DNA from: Climacteris rufus
Taxonomy: Eukaryota > Chordata > Aves > Passeriformes > Climacteridae
NCBI GenBank assembly: GCA_013398175.1
Contig: VZRZ01003218.1
Span: 42,671-106,670, forward strand
Length of the DNA stretch: 64,000 nucleotides
Direction of reading: 5' to 3'
Below are positions 39,461 through 52,300 of this stretch, in pieces. The notes beneath the pieces were generated by a model, which was not told where the DNA came from, did no database searches, and was given only the letters and a program-made list of their open reading frames with translations. Positions within the stretch are counted from its first letter, which is position 1; every line of letters begins with the position of its first letter. The position numbers were made by a program, and so were the translations under genes.

Positions 39461-39935
39461 AGGTGATGAATCTCATGTAGATTCTAAAACATTCTCCCCT
39501 AATTCATAGCTATCTTAGTGGTCACTGTGACTAACTTGCTAACCCAATTCATGTTCTTTTCTGCTCAAAATCATACCAATAATTTCTCAAAGGTGGACAA
39601 TTAATCTTGAACAAAAATTAAGGGAATTTTTTCCTCTGGAAACAAACAATAACATATTATTAAGTCAAAATGCTGAAGAGATGTATGTGGATTTAAAGGT
39701 GATGAATCTCATGTAGATTCTAAAACATTCTCCCCTAATTCATAGCTATCTTAGTGGTCACTGTGACTAACTTGCTAACCCAATTCATGTTCTTTTCTGC
39801 TCAAAATCATACCAATAATTTCTCAAAGGTGGACAATTAATCTTGAACAAAAATTAAGGGAATTTTTTCCTCTGGAAACAAACAATAACATATTATTAAG
39901 TCAAAATGCTGAAGAGATGTATGTGGATTTAAAGG
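39461..39935. repeat. Perfect 236-bp tandem duplication
   Basis: The segment starting 'aggtgatgaatctcatg' at 39461 recurs at 39697, offset 236, and both copies look identical by eye through 'gtggatttaaagg' (39699 and 39935). The sequence is AT-rich, unique-looking and not a known element. Perfect identity means a very recent duplication or an assembly artefact. It is intergenic, about 3.3 kb after the likely WNT7A poly(A) site. Confidence 0.97.
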
Positions 39936-40721
39936 ACTCCAGGCGTTTGAAGAAGAATAACAGAACTTTGCAATTCTCCTGTCCAGGAGTGATGCTATAA
40001 AATCATAAAGGCATCTTTTCATGCTTTTATGAAATTACTGATTTTTCTGTTTTGTTGCTGTTACATACTCAGATATATCAATAGTACATATGTAATGTGC
40101 AATTGAGAGCTCTGAAACAAGTTCCAGAGAAATCTCATTTCTAAGTGTAGCACAATATATTTACTACTGGTGTTAGGAACAATGCCTCCCCTTGTCACCA
40201 ACCTCCAGTCCCTATCTGTTTGTTGGTTTATTTTTGCCCAGCACTTGAGTTTCAGCTCTCTATAGAGCATTTATAAATGTCTGATCCATTCCCAGTCACT
40301 GAGAGCTTGTGTGTTTTGATTTTTGGTCTGCATGAGGGGCTACAATACAACAGAGGACACTCAACATGAAGAAGCATTGGTCCCCCACAGTGTACCTTTA
40401 ATTTTTCAGACCATTAGGAGAAATATGGAATTACTCCATCATCTAATACACCATGTCCTCCTAACTCACCTTTCCAGTATTACTGAGAAAGCTGCACTGA
40501 TGGTTTTTTAAAACAAAGTTGAAGACAGTGGGCTGGAAGAGGTGTTCTCTACGCAGATAAACTTGCAAAAGAAATTGTGGCAAAACCCTGTAAAGAAGCA
40601 GTGCTCAGTCTTGTTCTTCATCAATTTAGATGGGACTTCACATGAACTAGAGATTCCATAGATAGGACTATAGGTACCATAGACAGTGCTTAATATTAAT
40701 GGAAAAAATTTTTTACTCACA

Positions 40722-40934
40722 GAAGAAATCCTTCCCTGTGAGGGTGGGGAGGCCCTGGCACAGGGTGCCCAGAGAAGCTGTGGCTGCCCCATCCCTGGCA
40801 GTGCCCAAGGCCAGGCTGGATGGGGCTTGGAGCAGCCTGGGACAGTGGGAGGTGTCCCTGCCCATGGCAGGGGGTGGGACTGGATGGGCTTTAAGGTTCC
40901 TTCCACCCCAAACCATTCTGGAATTCTATGATTA
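40722..40934 (+). mobile_element. CR1 LINE 3'-end fragment (intergenic)
   Basis: It contains 'cttccctgtgagggtgggg', 'gccctggcacagggtgccc', 'cagagaagctgtggctgcc', 'ccatccctggcagtgccc' and 'tgcccatggcagggggtgg', ending 'gaattctatgatta'. It is nearly parallel to the copy at 60385 and the same subfamily. Overlapping open frames on both strands are repeat artefacts. Confidence 0.93.
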
Positions 40935-41436
40935 TCACTTAATCACATTTACTCACTGTCCACAACCCTTTTACTGTTGCTAATTTTTCTCATTTTCTCA
41001 GTGCTGTTGAGCATTCTTCACTGACATGATGTCAGCAAACACTGCTTTAACTATGAATATTTTAAAATTTGTTTGGCAGATTCCCTCCTGGATCTTTTAT
41101 GCCATTTGTCCTTTTGTCCTGAAATCCTTTTATTATTTACACAATAAGAGGTCATAAATACCATACCACTCTTAGCATTCTGATTAAAAAAAACCCACCC
41201 AACCACTTCTTTTTTGGTTCCATAGAGAATACAAAATAGATTAAATCAAAATCCATTAATCAGGTTTCTGGTATCGTCCCAAGGGTTACATTTTACTTTC
41301 ACACACTTGGACTCATTCTCAGCTGTGGACCACAGAGATTCTCCAGGTGATGGTAACAGTGTCTAAAAGAAAAGTCATTTCTACCCAGCTCCATCAGACT
41401 GCTTTCTGGTATGGGCAGGGAAAAGCAGTTCATTAG

Positions 41437-42230
41437 ACCCGACCTGGACAAATCAGAGCGCTGGGCAAACTTAATGAAGTTCAAGAAGGAAAAGTCCCAG
41501 ATTCTGCACCTGGGATGGGGGAGCCCTGGGTGTACGGACGGGCTGGGGAATGAGATGCCGGGAAGCAGCGCCGTGCAAAGGGACCTGGAAATCCTGGTGG
41601 ATGGAAAGTGGGATAGGATCCAGCGCTGCCCTGGCAGCCAGGGAGGACATCCCTGTCCTGGGGGACGCCCGGCCCAGCATGGCAGGCCGGGCCAGGGAGG
41701 GGATTGTCCTGCTCCGCTCTGCACTGGGGCGGCCTCGCTGTGAATATTGTGGCAAGTTTGGGTCACTGCCGTATAAGAAAGATCTAAAGGTGTTGGAGAG
41801 TGTCCAAAGGAGGCACATGAGGATGGTGAAGGGTCTGGAGGGGCCACACGAGGAGCAGCTGAGGGCGCTTGGTTTGTTCATCTGGAGCAGAGCAGGCGGA
41901 GGGCAGAGCTCCCCAGGGGCTGCAGCTCCTGCTGAGGGGCAGCTCCATCTCTGCTCCCTGTGATGGGACAGGACCCAGGGAACGGCTGGAGCTGTGCCAG
42001 GGGAGGCTCAGGCTGGAGATCAGGGAAAGGTTCTTCCCCCAGAGGGTGCTGGCACTGCCCAGGCTCCCCAGGGAATGGTCCCGGCCCCGAGGCTGCCAGA
42101 GCTCCAGGGGGTTGGGACAGCGCTGCCAGGGATGCCCAGGGTGGGGGTGTTGGGGTGTCTGGGCAGGGCCAGGGGTGGGACTGGATGATGCTTGAGGGTG
42201 CCTTCCAATTTAGGATATTCTATGATTCTA
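41437..42230 (+). mobile_element. CR1 LINE, about 790-bp 3' part with decayed reverse-transcriptase C-terminus
   Basis: This is the longest CR1 copy here. Early codons read LMKFKKEKSQILHLG and VQRDLEILVDGKW. After frame changes, YKKDLKVLESVQRRHMRMVKG and GLEGPHEEQLRALGLF follow. These match the C-terminal end of the CR1 ORF2 (endonuclease/reverse transcriptase) as I remember it. The untranslated tail then runs to 'ggatattctatgattcta'. Stops and frameshifts mean no functional protein. Its tail is of the same type as those at 15526 and 5858. The 5' limit is approximate. Confidence 0.88.
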
Positions 42231-45200
42231 ACCAGGAGACAGATAAAGACATTTAAAAGATAAAAGTACTTACGGCCTGTAACAGGGTGCACCCCAGAAA
42301 TGCTTTGAAATACAGAGGAAAAAGCATAAGAAAGAAAACCCCTGAGCAATTCAATGCACAGAAGGCACACCACTGAGTCCAGCAGGGAACGCAGAAAGGG
42401 CTTGGCAAAATGGACAGATTTTATCCAAGGCTAAGCCTGCCCCATTGCTACACAGCCCACAGTGCAATTCCATTTGGATCAAGCCAAATCCAAGTATCTA
42501 TTCCCTTGAATCAGCAAGAAACCACTTTTGTGGGTTGTTTCTCACACTTAATTTCTTACCTAGCAACTTTTCATTTGCACATGGGCCCATGAAAATATGC
42601 ACTACGGACCTCACATACAGCACATTTTTGAAATGGTTTAAATCCTACAGATGATGTTAAATACCCATCACCTTGAGAAAGAAGTTAACAGAGAAGGACA
42701 AAGATCCAGCACAGGCAGTAGTGTTAGACCATAATGCCATCACACAGGACCAGAAGATATATAATTTATTTGGTAAAAAAAATGTATTTTCCATATATAA
42801 AATTCTGGATAATTCCTCTTGGCCTTCTCTCATGCTGTGATGTCAAGCTGTACAAATGTTCTGCACTGAGTCTGGCCTCAGCCAGCCACTATTGTCCCCA
42901 CAAACAGACAGGAAATCAGGAGACACAGAGCCCAAGAGGGTTGGCCAATGGGCACAAAGGCAGCCTGTGAGAGAATTAGGACTATGGCCCAGATTTCTCA
43001 GCTTTTGCCATCCTGTTTTAAGGAACTTCATCAATGACTGATCTGCTTCCTTGCATAATACACATATCCAGATTTGAGAGTTTGGGAAATGTATTCACTG
43101 CATGTAGCAATTTCCCTGCGTGTTCTGTGTAGCTGAAGAGAGGAGACTCCTTCCCAGGCTCATTAAATGCTGAGCACACAGTAATTAATATAACCTCCAC
43201 ATTAAGTATGAGTCATGCACCAGGGAAATGGTAGAAACCTGGTCTCATGTTTTGTCTCTCTAAGTCAAGTGATTAGCAAAGCTGTGAGGCAAAGGAGATA
43301 GCAGAGCAGGCTTTTTAAGTGGGGAGATGTGGACAGCAGTCCCACAGAGGGAACAAACAGCCTCTGGCAAGCTGACACTCAGCTCAAAGTCTCCACAAAG
43401 CAAATTGCTGTGATGCCTCAGCACTGGAAGCATGTAAAAAAGTTAGGGAATATTCTAATGGAAAGCATTTAACAGGACAATGTTAAACCACATCGCATTT
43501 GCTGCCACTGAAAGAAGGGAATGTGAGGTGACTCACTGGGGTCAATCAGTTGTACCAACTAAGTACAAATTGTGAGAATCAGAAGAGAAACTAAAAACAA
43601 TAATAAATGGATTAAAGCCTTTCTGAGAAGTTAGAAAGGCAATTTATCTGCTTCTGTCTCTTCTTTTGTGCTCAGCTTGGGCACCTGTCAGAATATTTTG
43701 ACGCTTGCCCATCTTTAGTTGCGAGCCACATGAGCTGAATTCAGATTAAACAGTAAAGAATAAAAGCATCCCAGAATATATATTGTGTTTATTTAGGCCA
43801 GACCAGCTTGGATGGAAGTGAGAAATCAATCAGAGCCTAAAAGGAAGCTGGCAAACCGTCAGTGCCTCGGCACATCCAGGCTGCACTTCCTCCAGAAAGA
43901 CAACGGAGAGGGGCTGGGAAATTCTTGGTGTTTATAACATACCCTTGGTTGATATAATAACGAGATGAGATAAGGGGATACATAGACCTGAATTAATGGC
44001 TGCACACCAAAGTTGTCATTTTGATGACTTGTTTGGGCAGGAGTGGCAGTGGCCGGGTGATAGATTATTCTCCCTTTATCCTGCCACAATGACATCTGCT
44101 TTATTCACAGATCAGCCACCAGTTGCTACAACAACGCCAGTGTGCTTTAGAAAATGTTGTTGAGCTGCTGAGAGAATCTTGGCTACCCATTAGCAAAATG
44201 TTAACTATGCAAAACCAAAGAGCGTTTGGTTTTGTTGTAGGAAAGAAGTCAATGCTCTGCAATAACTAAGAATGTCAAAAAGAATTTACATTCAAAAAGT
44301 AGAGAAGGGGTTTAACCCATGATATCACCATGATTCAAAAATCCCCCTGGAATTCATTAGTGAGACATTAGGTCTGAAGAATAGAGAAAATAAATAATGA
44401 GTTTTAAAAAGAAAGAACAAATACACTTTCCTCTGAGCAAGTTGTTGTCTGCAGCATTTTAACACATCCGTTGCCCTTCACTTTTTCCTGTTCATTGTCT
44501 CAGATTTTTACACAGTAATCCTTCACTAATAGGGGTTTATTTATTTTTATTTATTTCTTTTCTTCCCACTTAGCACTTGGAGGAGACATTAGGTGCTGGT
44601 AAATCATGCCAGGAAACTGAGCCGGCTGCAGGCAAAGTCCCTTGCTCCCACTTCAGTATAAGGTGGGAGAACCTCACCCTCCAAGCTATTCCTTAGAAAG
44701 CCAATTATAGGAAAGCATTTGCAGGAGGAATGGCTTTGTCCTGCAGCCAGATGAGGCAGCCCTGTGTTTGGGAGCCGAGCAGGGCCATGCCAGAGGGACA
44801 GGAGCCACGCTGGGGGCAGGTGAGCATCCCCCTGGCAGGGGACCTGGGGGGAACAGTGAACACCTGTGGTCAAAAGCATAGGAATCTCCAGCGGCTGAAG
44901 TGGCTGATCTGTGGGAGAGGCATCCAAGCTGCAATATTTAGAGTGAAATTCCTCCAATTTCTAGGAAAGCTCTGCCTGTCATCCCCCAGGTGATTCATGG
45001 GGGGCTGCCTGCCACTGATGGTGCTGGGAGTCTGTCAGACAGCAGCTCTCACTGAGAGCCTTCCCTGCTCCCAGCCCTCCTTGCCTTGGAAATACAATGG
45101 CTCTATCCATCTTGGCCATCATTTTTCATCCACTTCAAAGTTAAGTGAATGTAATTCTTAATTTGTTTTCCAAATGACTCCAACAATTTTCTTCCCTTTG

Positions 45201-46126
45201 TCTCCCCAACAAGATCGGATCGATTTTACAATGTGTTGTACTTCAAATTTAACTTCATTAAATGTTTATAACATTAAGAGGCTAATGACATAAACCCTGT
45301 CTGTGGTATTTATAGGCTTTATGAAGAGACTGAAGATCTGAGAGGGCTGAAGTTTGGGTTAATTCTTTGAGAACTAATTTCAACACTTAGTTGGAGCTGT
45401 GATACACAAACTACTAGCAGTCTTTCAGGGCTATCATGTAAATTTAACTGCAAGTTTATCAACCATATTTACTGTTGAAGTTGGAATTCTCAGCCCAGCC
45501 CACAATAGATCACAGGTGTATTGTTTTTCTGTCACAGTAAATAGGTTCCAAATGCTGATCTAATGTTACATAACAAAGCTCAAGAAATGATAAGCTGGAA
45601 GAGTACATGTGAAAAATTGTCAGTAGCAATTTTTGCTACATTCTAAGCACGTGTTAGAGTCCCCTCCCCACAGTGGTTTACTGGCTTCTATCTGCCCTGC
45701 TTTCATGTTAGAATTGCAAAGCCACGTTGTTTAATAAAGAATTCAGCTACATTTTGCTGCTCACTGCCATCCTGTCCACCTACCATAAGTCTGGTTTTCC
45801 TCCTTGGTCCTGAGCTTCCTGCTTCTTCCAGAGATCCTGTCTAGAGCTGGTGATCTTCAGTCCATGGGAACTAAAGGGAAAACACAAATACTAGTGCTAA
45901 TGCTGAAGTAGCACCAGTTGAATTATATTCCAATAATTTTCAAGGGAGTACAGATGAGGAGTGGTTCAGGGTTTTTTTGGCGTTTTTGCTAGGGGTTTTT
46001 TGCTTTGTTGTAGTTCATAGGCATCAACAGTAAATCAGAGCTTCAGAACTGCCAGCAGAAAGCTGTGTTCAGAAAGTGTGGCTGCAGGAAGACGTACCTG
46101 GTGCACACACCATCACACGTGCACAT

Positions 46127-46184
46127 GAGGTTGGGTTGGAACTAGGTGGTCTTTAGGGTCCTGAGGCCATTCTGTGAGTCTGTG
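46127..46184 (+). mobile_element. Short CR1 LINE tail remnant (intergenic)
   Basis: Only the last 60 bp are recognisable: 'aggttgggttggaactagg', 'ggtctttagggtcct', then 'cattctgtgagtctgtg'. Confidence 0.6.
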
Positions 46185-49100
46185 TTCACATGAAGCACAC
46201 ACAGGCAGGCTCAGGGCCTGTCCCCATGGCCCAGGGAAGGCACTTGGGAAGCACGAGAGGTGACATAACCTCCAGCACTGCTGCTACCAGCACTCAGGGG
46301 AGTAAGGACCAGGGAAACAAGTGTGTAACAGGTGACTAATGGGTTGCTTGAAGCTTTTTATATGTTGGATCATACAACTTTACCCAGGAATACCAGCAGA
46401 CATTTTTGTGTAACAGCTTAAACTCAGATTTCAGTTGGTCTCAGATATATCTGGAATGAGCTTATGGGACTCAGTGCTGTTCTTTGAGACTTAGTGCAGT
46501 TCAAGACCAAGCTCAGAGCTCAGCACACCCACCCAATGCACCTGGGGTTTCATCTTTTCAGGGGCTAAAGTTCACTCTCAACTTTAAAGGAAGAGCACGG
46601 CACAAAAGGTAATTTTTTAAAAGGACTCTTGTATCACAGGTACAGCAAGCAGAGAAAAACAGCATTCGCCAGCATCGTTGTCATGGCTACAAATTGAAAT
46701 CTCTATCTTCACATGTATGGTGTGTAATCTGGGAAGAGTCCAAAGAGCATCCTTAAGAAGCCACTGCCATGATGGCAGCCCGGAGCGAGGAGCGGATGCG
46801 GTCCTGGAGCCCCGGAGCCTCACCAGGCCACCAGCAGCCCACACCAGCAGCCATCCTGTCAGCTGTCCCCCTGTGGCTGTGCAGCTCTGGCAGAGGGCAC
46901 TTTCTTACACAGCTAAACCCCACCACCTATCCCTACTGCCCTGCAGTCGGCCAATTTGAGCTAATTATATACTAGGAACTTTATTTCCTGAAAATGGATA
47001 TTGCCTTACCAAGAGGTATGGATAACATCTTCATCTGCCAGAAACAGGATTAGTTTTGACAGAGTTATGTTTACAAACATAAAATTTATCACTTTTTTTT
47101 TGTTTTAAATAGCACCTGTGTACACCTGGAGCCAGACAGTAGCTAATGATTTATGTCGGACGGTAACAACGGCTGCTTTTGCTGGAACTCTGCCATAACT
47201 TAGTGTCTGTTACTCCGCCCTATTGGGTCAAGACAACACATCAGTCAAGTAAATCACTTAAGTAAATTATTGAGGACTTAAATTGACTTTTTCTACATAA
47301 TATGTAATTACTTCCTTGAACCAACATTCCCTTACATCACCGATCTAAAAAGCTTTCTATTTATTTTTTAACTGAATATTGATTGAATTTAAATTACAGC
47401 CAGCATGTAGTATTTATCTGAAGTTCAGATTCTAGGGAACAAACTTTCCAGCAGCGTTGCCAGCCTTGCGGGTCCTTGCCACCCACGCAGCCACGTCACT
47501 GAGCCGCAGCTTTGCCCACCACGGTCACAAGGCAGAGCCAGCCTGGTGTGTCTGCTGAGACCTGCAGTGCCCAGGCACCTGGGATGGAAGGGCTGGGAGG
47601 CCTGGACATGCTCAAGTGCAGCAGCAGCACAGGGAAAGATGAAAGACGACTCTGAAACACCAAGTTCTCCCCACGACGTGGCGAAGCAATGAGGATTCCT
47701 GCCGTGGCCAGCAAGGCTGCCATAGCCAGAACTGAGAATTACAAGTGTAAAATCTCCATGGGGACTGCAGAGATTTAGAGCCCCACAAGGCTGCATCTGC
47801 TGCTGACTGTGCCTATCACAAGTCTAGAAGAAAAGCCAAATATGCAGAGATTTCTCCTGTCATCACAGAAAGACAGCAAGAGAGATTTTGGCAGATCATG
47901 TCCTGCCTCTGAGCTCTCTTCCTCACTTCAAACACAGGGTGCTCTTTTGTGGCATTGCAGTGAGGGCAGAGCTCAGCAGCCCTGAGACAGAGAAACCTGC
48001 CCAGGTCAGCTGCCCCACACAGAGTTTTTACCCATGATCTACAGTGTGACAGCAATTCAGTTCATAGGACGTGGGCCTGGCTCTCTGGGATCATCTCAGA
48101 TGTCAGGAAACAAATCCTCTGAGTGCAAATATCCCTCCTGTCAGACAGTTGTTATGTGCTGTCCTCAATCATCCTCCCCAAACCAAACCCTTCCAAAAGC
48201 TATTAAAAAGCCCCCAGTCTGTAAAGTAATTTTCCTGCTTTAGGAGACCAAGTGGAACCAAGGGGAAACAAATACTCATGTGTCCCAAGTGTCTGCATGC
48301 AAGTTGGTGGAGGGCAGGAAAGGCAGGAAGGAAATGTTGGGCTCAAAGAAGGAAATTTTCAAGTTGGAGAAGTCTCACAATAAAACCTCTCACACAGACA
48401 GAGATCACTTACCCCCTGCTGCTTTGGGCATAAATAAAAAGTCCTTTAAATTTGAGTTTGAAACTGGTCAAGTGACCCTGGGCTGCAGAGTGTGTCTGGC
48501 GTTGAGAAAAGGCCGAGGAGGAGGCTGCTGACCCCAGCAATGATGAGCAGAGTTCAGATTTGTCAATGTGCAACATTTAATATTCCTTAGTCAGAATTGT
48601 TTCCGGTTAAAATTGGCAGAAGTGGTGAATATAATTCTCTTAGTATTTTATTAGTGAGATGGGAAGCTAATGGGAAAGGGCAGCTAAAAGTAGTTTTGCT
48701 AAGGCTAGAAAATACATTAAAGTCAGTGTTGTCATGGATTACACTGAAGGTCACAGGATTCAGTCACAGGAATTGATTAGTGGTATTTACAACTCAACAA
48801 ATTGCTTTAAGCAAGAGTGACATCATGCCCCACACTATTTACCAGAGGAACTACACACAGTGAGGCTGTAGAACAGCACATCAGTCTGTGGGTGGGTTGA
48901 TGCAGTTGGTGTAGGCTTCAGCTACAGCCTGTGAATTCTGCCCTCCCAGTCTCGTGTTCTACATGAAGCTGCACTCTGTGAGCCCAGGAAAGCAAGATTG
49001 GTGTGGGGTGAGCATCTGAGCACTGCTGACTGACATCCATAGCCATCCCTTTGATTCAAATGTGAGATTAGGAAAAGTTACTTTCTACTTAATGCATTTA

Positions 49101-49302
49101 ATTAAGAATAATTTCAAAAAGCAAGGTTCTACTTGCATCTGTTGCAACAGCACGAAGTGATGCTCCCAGCACACCAGCAGCGAGAAGAGCAGACTGTGCC
49201 CAAGCCTGTGCCCTGAGAGCTTCTCCTCAGCACTTACAAGCACTTGCACACTTCCCTTAGTTCTGTGTTGGGTGAGTTAAACATGAGCTTCGAAGATGTG
49301 TG

Positions 49303-49367
49303 TTGGAGTTGGGCTCAGTGATCCTTGTGTGTCCCTTCCAACTCAGGATAGTCCTGATTCTGTGACT
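49303..49367 (+). mobile_element. Short CR1 LINE tail remnant (intergenic)
   Basis: A 65-bp end fragment: 'ttggagttgggctcagtg', 'tgtgtcccttccaactcagg', then 'tcctgattctgtgac'. It is diverged and 5'-truncated. Confidence 0.65.
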
Positions 49368-52300
49368 GCACATCAGTGCAGAGAGACCAGGGAACCCCAA
49401 ACCAGGACTCGTTCCATAGGTCTGTGAAGAGCAGGAGCTGGAGGAGAAAATTCTCCACCTGCCCCAGGGGGGAAAAGTAGTGACAAAGTTCCTCTCCACA
49501 TGCCCAGAATAAATGTGAGGGTGGGAGTGCTACCAAAGCCCATGGACAGCAGGGACAAGGCGCTGGCTTTGGCTCGGAGCACCAAGGGCTAAGGGACCTG
49601 CTCCCCTCATGAGATGTGTGACCCATCTCATGCTGCCGGTGTCACACAGCCCCGAGCTGCAAAGCACCTCTTCATGCCCTCTTTTCCTCACTCAGCAGGG
49701 CACACTTTTCACCAGAAAGGGCATCTTTTTCCATTGCCAAAGGAAGCAAATCCCCTTTCATGTAATTGCATGTGCTTCAAGGTGCTTGTGGACTTTGACC
49801 AACTGGTTTGTACATTCAGACTTTTCCCCTCCCTGCTGGAATCTGTCATTCCCTAATGCATTACTTTACATAGCAAATTGAATGTGGGTTTGTGGGTATT
49901 TTTGCTAACCTTTATGAATCCTCTTGAGTGATCTGTGGATGGGATCAGCAAACAAATTTTGTTCTAGCTCTCCAAATCCTGACACATGAATTGATTTCAG
50001 CAGGACACATTAAGTGAATGATGGATCTCTGCCAAAAGGGCATGTAGGATTTTGCAAGGGGGAGGGGGAAAGAAGAAGACTTTGCTTTCTCCCTTTTTTC
50101 TCCTTCTTAGCCGATCTTGTTAAGAAAGGGCAAAAGCACTTAAATTCATTGCTCTCAAAGTAAATTGGTTTTCTTTTCTACCCTCTCAGAAGTCTTTTTT
50201 CTCCCAGGCTTACCCTGTTGTTGCCTTCCTTGAAGCTAAAAGAGGCGAGGTGTGTGCTCAGCCCCCGAGCCCTGTGCGTCCCACGAGCGCAGCAGGACCG
50301 GTGCTTCCCCGGGCTCGGCTGCCCCAGCTCCCTTGGCACTGCCACCCCTCCTGTTCACCCTCTAAGGCTCCACTGACACTTTCTCAAGCACATTAAGGCT
50401 GGCAACAGCAGCGGGGCTGTTTTAGCAAATGGCAGTAGGATCAGGAGCTGGAGGGAGCCTGTTCCTCTTGCTCGCAGCTGCTGAGCGGTTCTCAGAGGCT
50501 GCTCTGTATGCCAGGCCAGGGCTGGGGATGCTAATTTGTTGGCACTGCAAACTCCCACTGCAAACGATAGATCCCATGACCTTCTTCAGTTACAGATAAC
50601 ACAAACTACAGTTATATTTAAGTGGCATATTGGTTAACCTCAGTGGCTTGCAATACGTTCCTTTGACTCCATTTCTATCGTTAATAAAGGGTTACGTTAC
50701 AAAGGCACCTTGGAGTTTCTCGCAGGGAAGTCTGGCTAACAAGCCCTTTCTTGTGAGCTGTTTTCTGCACTGAGCTCCTGTTTTAGGCTGTGCATTACAA
50801 ATGCTCTGAAACTCCAGCAGCAATGAGGACACTGACACTGCTTTAGGACAGATGTTGTGGCAAAAAGCTTTCCAAATGAGGTGTGCTCTGTAGTAACTCT
50901 TATTGCTGCTGCAATTTCCAAATCCTCCAAAACAATTTGTGGACAGAATCACCACATAAAATCTCATCTGGCTCACCACATGCAGTGGGACTGTTGATAA
51001 AATAAAGAGCACTAACAAGAAAATGGGACTGGGGGCACAATTTTTGTCTCCGAGAATGTGAGACAGCTACCACGCTAAGAAATTCCGAAACCCACCTCCA
51101 CCTCCTCATACACTTTGAGGGATTTGAGTTGTGCTGAATTTTGTAGCCAGAATCCAATTTTCTCACACACAGATACATGCACTGAAACACTGAGTGCCTG
51201 GCACCAAGACACCTCTGCCACAGCCCTTGAGAACTCAGTGCTCCCCACGTTTGGCAGGGCCAGGCTGGCTGCTCTGAGCTGCCACAGCAGAGCAGGCAGC
51301 TCTCTGGGACAACAACCCAGGAACACACCTCATGGAGCAGGAACCACTCAGAGGCAGGATTTCATTCTGTGTACATCACTTCTGTGCTGGTTCAAGGGGA
51401 CAGTGACTGCCAGGTAGTGACAAACCCTCCCTGAGACCTCTCACAAGGGGACACTCAGCATTCCAGCTCCTGGGGAAAGCTGCAGACTCACTGCCCCAGA
51501 GTGTAGAAGCAGCAGTGGAGCCAACAGAAAGCTAAAACTCCTGATCTATCTGGACAGAGTTGGACAGAGTCCTTTGGTAGCTCTTCCATTCTTAAGGCCA
51601 ACTTCCTTCCATTGAGGAATGTAATTTTCTTTCTTATTGATTTAAACTTGACCTTTTAATATTAATCTAATCAAATAATTAGAAAGCAACAAGGCTGCAG
51701 AATTTGGCTTACCAGAAAGAAAGACCTGTCCTGTTGGTGTATTTTAATAATCTGTAGAACCAAACATTTCTTTCCTCTGGATGATGGACACATGGATGAC
51801 CAACCCAAAACTTGCAATGCTTTCCACTGTACACCAGAATACACCATTTCAGTACTACTTCCATTATTCCAAGAAGCACTATAATACATTGTTTTCTTAA
51901 GGAAAAACAAACCATAATTTCTCCATCTCTCCTCCTTCCCAGCCACAGCACAGGACTTTCCCTAATGCAGCAAGGCAGAACCAGAGGCTGCATGTTCTGC
52001 TTCTGCTTCAGCCCTAGGGGTGAAACTGGATGGAGGGGTTAATCCACGTGAGTTCTTGCTGTCTTTGACACTTCAGTCAACTTTATGCGTGGATATTTGC
52101 TCAAAAGTGACACTATCAAGAGCAAAATTGGTAGCATCCACCAAGTGTATTTATAACCAGAGCTTTATGTTGCACGGGTGTTTAGTCACCTCTGAAGGAG
52201 GGCTGGTTTCAACCAAATAAATTAAAAAAGGAGTTATACAGATTTTTCTGCTTCTTAGAAGGATGTTCAATACCTGAACAAATACTCAGTAACTCTTATA

